Shown here: in pieces, positions 60,262-64,000 of the stretch
Position numbering within the stretch: position 1 is the stretch's first letter
Layout: the number at the start of each line of letters is the position of its first letter
Assembly (NCBI GenBank): GCA_025358125.1
Contig: JANYKS010000097.1
Location: forward strand, 124,001-188,000
DNA from: Actinomycetes bacterium
GTDB taxonomy: Bacteria; Actinomycetota; Acidimicrobiia; Acidimicrobiales; Ilumatobacteraceae
Length of the DNA: 64,000 nt
Reading direction: 5' to 3'
The notes under the pieces: model-generated
The model's database searches: none
The model's input: only the letters and a program-made list of their open reading frames with translations
What the model was told of the DNA's origin: nothing
Translations under genes and position numbers: made by a program

Positions 60262-61038
60262 TCAGCGACCCTCGAACGTCGGTTCGCGCTTTTCGACGAA
60301 CGCTGCGATGGCTTCTGCGGTGTCGCGGGTTGCGAAGTTCACCGTCTGCGCCGCGCTCTCGTCGTCGAGTGCCTGCTCCATCGTCACGTTCATCGAATTG
60401 TTGAGCAGCCGCTTCGTCTGGGCGAGCGCGATCGGAGGCGACGCAACGAGGCGCGCGGCCCACGCGTCGACGAACGCATCGAGGTCGGCGTCGTCGAGCA
60501 CGCGGTTGACGAGGCCGAATTGCTGGGCCTGACTAGCGCTCAGCATGTCTCCGAAGAATGCGATCTCCTTCGCGACGTGCAGACCGACCCGGCGCGCCAG
60601 CACCCACGAGCCACCGAAGTCGAGCGTGAGACCACGCCGGGAGAAGATCTCCGAGAACCGGGCCGTAGAGCCGGCAACGACGAGGTCGCAACCGAACGCG
60701 AGGTTGCATCCGGCGCCGACCGCCACGCCCCGGACCTTGGCGATGGACGGCTGCGGCAGCCGATAGAGCGCAAGTGCTACGTCACCGAGAGTGCGCATCG
60801 ACGCGAGTCGGTGCTGGGGCGGGCCACCCGTCGGCGGCTCCCACAGGTCGGCTCCGGCACAGAACTCTCCGCCTGCGCCGGTGATGATCACGACCCGATC
60901 ATCGGCGCGTCCTGCGATCTCGCGCAGGGCATCACCGAGCTCGGTCCACAGCTGAATCGTCGCCGCGTTCTTCTTGGTCGGGCGGTTCAGCATGAGCGTG
61001 ACGACGCCGTCGTGACGGGTGACCTCAATGGTTTCCAT
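60262..61038 (-). CDS. Enoyl-CoA hydratase/isomerase
   Basis: Crotonase of 258 residues: LMLNRPTKKNAATIQLWTEL, TGAGGEFCAGADLWEPP, RGVAVGAGCNLAFGCDLV (oxyanion hole) and FSRRGLTLDFGGSWVLARRVGL. The catalytic Glu pair of classical hydratases is only partly seen (RRGLTLDFG), so it may be an isomerase or other crotonase. No operator nearby. Confidence 0.85.
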   Translation of the reverse strand: METIEVTRHDGVVTLMLNRPTKKNAATIQLWTELGDALREIAGRADDRVVIITGAGGEFCAGADLWEPPTGGPPQHRLASMRTLGDVALALYRLPQPSIAKVRGVAVGAGCNLAFGCDLVVAGSTARFSEIFSRRGLTLDFGGSWVLARRVGLHVAKEIAFFGDMLSASQAQQFGLVNRVLDDADLDAFVDAWAARLVASPPIALAQTKRLLNNSMNVTMEQALDDESAAQTVNFATRDTAEAIAAFVEKREPTFEGR

Positions 61039-61060
61039 GTCCGGCGACGATACTGAGGAG

Positions 61061-61171
61061 ATGGGTTACAACCCGCACCGAAAGTTTGTGCCCAAGCGTG
61101 GCGATATGGCACTCGTCGTTGTCGCCGTCGCGATCGCCGTCGCCCTCGTTCTGTGGGCGTTCGTGGGCTGA
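61061..61171 (+). CDS. Small membrane protein, 36 residues
   Basis: MGYNPHRKFVPKRGD followed by one hydrophobic helix (ALVVVAVAIAVALVLWAFVG). GAGGAG lies right before the ATG, nearer than usual. Basic N-terminus inside, helix out. Function unknown. Divergent from the enoyl-CoA hydratase. Confidence 0.5.
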   Translation: MGYNPHRKFVPKRGDMALVVVAVAIAVALVLWAFVG

Positions 61172-61188
61172 GGTGAGGGCGCGCAACA

Positions 61189-61647
61189 TCAGAATGCGGC
61201 CTCGATCACGCGAACGACCACGCCGAGGATCGACACGACGTCGAAACGAACCTCGACTCCGTGAACGTTGTTGGCGGCCAACCACGACGCAGCGAGTCGC
61301 CGCAGCCGGAGCTGCTTGCGGGCCGTGACCGCGAGCGACGGATCGCCGAACGCGTCGGTTGCCCGTGCCTTGACCTCGACGAAGGCCACCGTCGCGCCGC
61401 GCCGGACGATCAGGTCGATCTCGCCGCCGCGCACGCGCCAGTTGCGATCGATGATCTCGTAGCCGCCGTTGCGATACCAGCGGGCTGCTTGGTCCTCACC
61501 CCAGCGCCCTCGCGCCTGGCGGGCGAGATTCGGTACCGGTTTGGTTAGATCTCGGTCGAGGGGAGCTCCTCGACGTTCACGTCCTTGAACGTGAGTACCC
61601 GCACCTTCGGTACGAAGCGGGTCTTGCGGTACATGTCCCAAACCCAT
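61189..61647 (-). CDS. yraN: YraN/UPF0102 endonuclease-like protein
   Basis: The core reads GRWGEDQAARWYRNGGYEI, GGEIDLIVRRGATVAFVEVK, KQLRLRRLAASWL, the UPF0102 restriction-endonuclease-like fold with Asp and Glu-x-Lys. The family normally starts some ten residues before GRWGED, but there is no ATG, GTG or TTG between the DUF2469 stop and that point. The only in-frame start is ATG 61647, giving 152 residues and a 103-base overlap. The true start is therefore uncertain. Confidence 0.75.
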   Translation of the reverse strand: MGLGHVPQDPLRTEGAGTHVQGRERRGAPLDRDLTKPVPNLARQARGRWGEDQAARWYRNGGYEIIDRNWRVRGGEIDLIVRRGATVAFVEVKARATDAFGDPSLAVTARKQLRLRRLAASWLAANNVHGVEVRFDVVSILGVVVRVIEAAF

Positions 61648-61838
61648 GCGTCTGTCAGCACCACCTCGATCAGTGGCCGGGCGGCGTCGGCCACCTGAGT
61701 GACTTGCACGCCGTTGGCCAGATAGAACCGGCGCTCGGTCTCGACCGCGTAGCGGAACATCGCCGCGACGTCTTGATACTCCTGCGCGAGTTGAAGCTCT
61801 CGTTCGGCCTCGTAGTTCTCGAGATCGTCAGAACTCAA
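61545..61838 (-). CDS. DUF2469 protein
   Basis: 97 residues, actinobacterial DUF2469 (Rv2901c-like): EDLENYE-like start SSDDLENYEAERELQLAQEY, ETERRFYLANGVQV, WVWDMYRKTRFVPKVRVLTF. Function unknown. In mycobacteria lepB and rnhB lie between rplS and this gene; here they are absent. Confidence 0.9.
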   Translation of the reverse strand: MSSDDLENYEAERELQLAQEYQDVAAMFRYAVETERRFYLANGVQVTQVADAARPLIEVVLTDAWVWDMYRKTRFVPKVRVLTFKDVNVEELPSTEI

Positions 61839-61881
61839 TGGAGGGTGCTTTCACCGATCGCGTGGCAACCGACCCGCTGGG

Positions 61882-62229
61882 TCAGCGGTCGCGCTTTTCC
61901 TTGATCTTGGCCGACCTACCCGTGCGCTCGCGCAGGTAGTACAGCTTGGCCCGACGCACGTCGCCGCGGCGGACGACCTCGAGCTTGGCAACCGTTGGTG
62001 TGTGCAGGGGGAAGGTGCGCTCGACCCCGACGCCGTAGCTGACCTTGCGGACGGTGTACGTCTCGGCCACACCGCTGCCGGAGATCGCGATCACGTTGCC
62101 CTGAAAGATCTGGACCCGCTCCTTGTTGCCCTCGATCACCTTGACGTGGACCTTGACCTCGTCACCGGGGCCGAACTCGGGCATGTCGGTGCGGAGATAT
62201 TGATTGTCTACGAGATCGGTGGACTTCAT
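61882..62229 (-). CDS. rplS: 50S ribosomal protein L19
   Basis: 115 residues. [46 protein letters not shown] and [20 protein letters not shown] are all L19 marks. Part of the rpsP-khpA-rimM-trmD-rplS block. Confidence 0.98.
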   Translation of the reverse strand: MKSTDLVDNQYLRTDMPEFGPGDEVKVHVKVIEGNKERVQIFQGNVIAISGSGVAETYTVRKVSYGVGVERTFPLHTPTVAKLEVVRRGDVRRAKLYYLRERTGRSAKIKEKRDR

Positions 62230-62253
62230 GACACGGTCTTTCGTACGGCGGGA

Positions 62254-62268
62254 GCGCCCGATGGGCGC
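62254..62268. other. Hairpin ahead of rplS
   Basis: GCGCCC-GAT-GGGCGC in the 54-base gap between trmD and rplS. A processing or regulatory stem is possible; it has no T-run. Confidence 0.4.
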
Positions 62269-62283
62269 CAGAATGGCGAACGA

Positions 62284-63018
62284 TCAAGGATAGGCCTCCG
62301 AGGGGAACTCTTCCAACAGCCGCAGGTCATCATCTGAAAGTCCTCCACGGGCTGTGATCAGGTCGGGACGGTAGCGCGCCGTGCGGTGGAGGGCCTGTGC
62401 TCGCCGCCACCGATCGATCTTGGCGTGATCTCCGCTGCGCAGCACCGCCGGGACCTCCCAACCCCGGAATTGGGCGGGGCGGGTGAACTGTGGCTCTTCG
62501 AGGAGGCCGAGTGCGCCGAAGCTCTCGGCGATCGGGCTGTCGCTGTTTCCCATCGCGCCGGGCAGCAGCCGGGTCACGGCCTCGATCACGAGGCAAGCCG
62601 CCACCTCTCCGCCCGACAGCACGACATCGCCGATCGACAACTCGTCGTCGACGAGGTGCTCGCGAACACGGTGGTCGACGCCCTCATAGCGGCCACACAG
62701 CAGGCTGAACCCCGCACTATCAGCGAGTTGTGCGGCAAACGCCTGATCGAACCGCCGCCCGCCGGGGCCGAGCAGGAACAGCGGGCGCGGCGGGTCAGCC
62801 GCCTCGACGGACGCGAAGATCGGCTCCGGGCGGATGACCATCCCCGCTCCCCCGCCGAACGGCGAATCGTCGACGGTGCGATGCACGTCGGTGGTGTGCT
62901 CGCGCAAATCGTGGCACCGCAGATCCAGCAATCCGCCGATACGGCACTTTCCGAGCAGGCTCTCACTCGTGAAGGTGTCGACGAGGCCGGGAAAAATGGT
63001 GAAGACGTCGACTCGCAT
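62284..63018 (-). CDS. trmD: tRNA (guanine-N1)-methyltransferase
   Basis: 244 residues. [61 protein letters not shown] and [20 protein letters not shown] are the TrmD knot and substrate motifs. It methylates G37 of tRNAs. Complete. Confidence 0.98.
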   Translation of the reverse strand: MRVDVFTIFPGLVDTFTSESLLGKCRIGGLLDLRCHDLREHTTDVHRTVDDSPFGGGAGMVIRPEPIFASVEAADPPRPLFLLGPGGRRFDQAFAAQLADSAGFSLLCGRYEGVDHRVREHLVDDELSIGDVVLSGGEVAACLVIEAVTRLLPGAMGNSDSPIAESFGALGLLEEPQFTRPAQFRGWEVPAVLRSGDHAKIDRWRRAQALHRTARYRPDLITARGGLSDDDLRLLEEFPSEAYP

Positions 63019-63041
63019 CGGCCACGACTCTACGGCTGTCG

Positions 63042-63533
63042 TCAGGCGTCGAGGTCGAACAGACCGTCCGGCGGATCGATCGTCGTGATGCCGTCGCTGC
63101 AGCTGACCACGAAGATGACTGGCACGAGCGCACCGGATTGCAGTTCGAGCAGATCGTGTGCCGGGTTGGCGAGCACACCGACGACTTCACCGCGTTCGGT
63201 ACCGTCGACCTCGACGACCTTGGAGCGGAGCAGGTCGTGGACCCACAGCGCGTCGGGGTCATCGACGGGCTCGGCGAACAGCGGCGCATTCGTGAGCGCC
63301 TCGACTGCGGTCCGCTCGTCGAACCCCTCGAAGTGGACGAGCCACCGCTGCGGCAGGCGCTTGGAGGACGTGATCGTGCGCCACTCGCCGGCGGCCCACA
63401 GCTGCGAACCGACTGCAAGGCGTTCATCGCGGTCGGTCATCAGATCAACGTAGGTGTCGCCCTTCACCCCGTGAGGGCGGCGAACAACCCCGATTTCGAG
63501 CAGGCCCGACGGCGCAGGGAATCGATCAGTCAT
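63042..63533 (-). CDS. rimM: Ribosome maturation factor RimM
   Basis: 163 residues from ATG 63533. [38 protein letters not shown] and [16 protein letters not shown], with the PRC-barrel second half. Helps 30S maturation. The start overlaps khpA by eight bases. Confidence 0.95.
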   Translation of the reverse strand: MTDRFPAPSGLLEIGVVRRPHGVKGDTYVDLMTDRDERLAVGSQLWAAGEWRTITSSKRLPQRWLVHFEGFDERTAVEALTNAPLFAEPVDDPDALWVHDLLRSKVVEVDGTERGEVVGVLANPAHDLLELQSGALVPVIFVVSCSDGITTIDPPDGLFDLDA

Positions 63534-63819
63534 CGACGAAGTCGACGTCGACTTCGACGCCATCGCGTGTTGCGGCAGCACGCACGACGGTGCGGATGCT
63601 CTGCGCGGTGCGGCCACGACGACCGATCACGCGGCCGAGGTCGCCAGGACCGACCTTGACCTGCAGCTTGACCCGACCCCTCGAGGGCACACCTTCGACG
63701 CTGACCGCGCCGGCGTCGTCGACGATCGAGCTCACCACATGCGTCAGCACGGCCGTTGCGGTCGGCGCGAACACCTCATTGGCGTGATCGTCGACCTCGA
63801 CCTCGTGCGACTCGCTCAC
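63526..63819 (-). CDS. khpA: KH-domain RNA-binding protein KhpA
   Basis: 97 residues from GTG 63819, which overlaps the rpsP stop. The KH motif is GDLGRVIGRRGRTAQSIRTV. An acidic N-terminus (SESHEVEVDDHANEV) is longer than in firmicute KhpA. Binds RNA, perhaps with KhpB. Confidence 0.93.
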   Translation of the reverse strand: MSESHEVEVDDHANEVFAPTATAVLTHVVSSIVDDAGAVSVEGVPSRGRVKLQVKVGPGDLGRVIGRRGRTAQSIRTVVRAAATRDGVEVDVDFVDD

Positions 63820-64000
63820 TTGGCAGCTGCCCGTGCAGCACCGAAGTCGCCCCACGCGCCGGAGATCTCCAACAACTTACGGACGCGATCGCTCGGCTGT
63901 GCGCCTTCCATCAGCCACTTCACGGCCTTGGCGTTGTCGACCGTGATCGTGCTCGGCTCGGTACGGGGGTTGTACTGACCGACAATTTCGATGAACCGAC
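63816..64000 (-). CDS. rpsP: 30S ribosomal protein S16, partial (C-terminal part)
   Basis: The window holds the last 61 codons: RFIEIVGQYNPRTEPS, WLMEGAQPSDRVRKLLE and the Ala-rich end. The N-terminal part lies beyond 64000. Confidence 0.95.
   Translation of the reverse strand, partial: RFIEIVGQYNPRTEPSTITVDNAKAVKWLMEGAQPSDRVRKLLEISGAWGDFGAARAAAK

Overview
The window is high-GC DNA from an actinobacterium. The evidence is the rpsP-khpA-rimM-trmD-rplS-DUF2469-yraN ribosomal block at the right edge, a SigK/RskA pair next to a fasciclin lipoprotein, TANNNT-type promoters with apparently leaderless starts, and a large set of acyl-CoA dehydrogenases (ACADs), SDRs and thiolases of the mycobacterial/rhodococcal steroid-catabolic type. 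An Acidimicrobiia (Ilumatobacter-like) host is my inference; nothing in the sequence proves it. No rRNA, tRNA, CRISPR or insertion sequence was seen, and no gene-free stretch exceeds 300 bases.

Layout. 1-3361: a FadE30/IpdE1-like ACAD, an IpdF-like SDR and a cytochrome P450 in one operon behind a palindromic operator. 3362-11528: a complete potassium uptake system, with two extra small ORFs, then kdpF, kdpA, kdpB, kdpC, kdpD and kdpE, preceded by helically phased direct repeats. 11621-12472: FTR1-type iron permease. 12558-19940 (minus): an apparent operon of a luciferase-like monooxygenase, a large ACAD, ChsH2, a small ACAD, ChsH1, Ltp2 and a P450, which is the machinery for removing the last three side-chain carbons of a sterol. 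20067-24360: a second luciferase-like enzyme, a YihY-type membrane protein and a FadE26/FadE27-like (ChsE4/ChsE5) ACAD pair. 24493-32475: SnoaL-like, EthD-like, GNAT and epimerase genes, a FadE31/FadE32-like ACAD pair, and a 2-oxoglutarate/Fe(II)-type oxygenase. 32541-41440: a DUF35/thiolase pair, FadA6, an amidohydrolase, a nitroreductase, SDRs and an acyl-CoA ligase. 41450-47490 (minus): echA20-ipdA-ipdB-ipdC followed by a MaoC-like gene, an SDR and an MFS exporter, which is the steroid C/D-ring module. 47550-58881: SDR, class III aminotransferase, the fasciclin/molybdopterin/SigK-RskA group, PsuG, a TrmA-type methyltransferase and Rpe. 58944-64000: housekeeping genes ending in the ribosomal operon.

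How it works together. Side-chain enzymes (ChsE4/5-like, ChsH1/H2, Ltp2, P450s) and C/D-ring enzymes (IpdE1, IpdF, FadA6, EchA20, IpdA, IpdB, IpdC, FadE31/32) lie in one 47 kb region interrupted by kdp. Rings A/B enzymes (KstD, KshAB, HsaA-D) and a KstR/KstR2-like regulator are absent from the window. Nine intergenic copies of one palindrome, consensus (T/A)(T/A)TCTGAC-N5-GTCAGA(A/T)(A/T), sit in front of the catabolic units and nowhere I could find in front of kdp or housekeeping genes. They define a candidate regulon that also includes several genes of unknown role. That regulon, with its orphan members at 24.4-32.5 kb, is the best candidate here for something undescribed. A second odd theme is in-frame short tandem repeats at the ends or domain linkers of many unrelated proteins.
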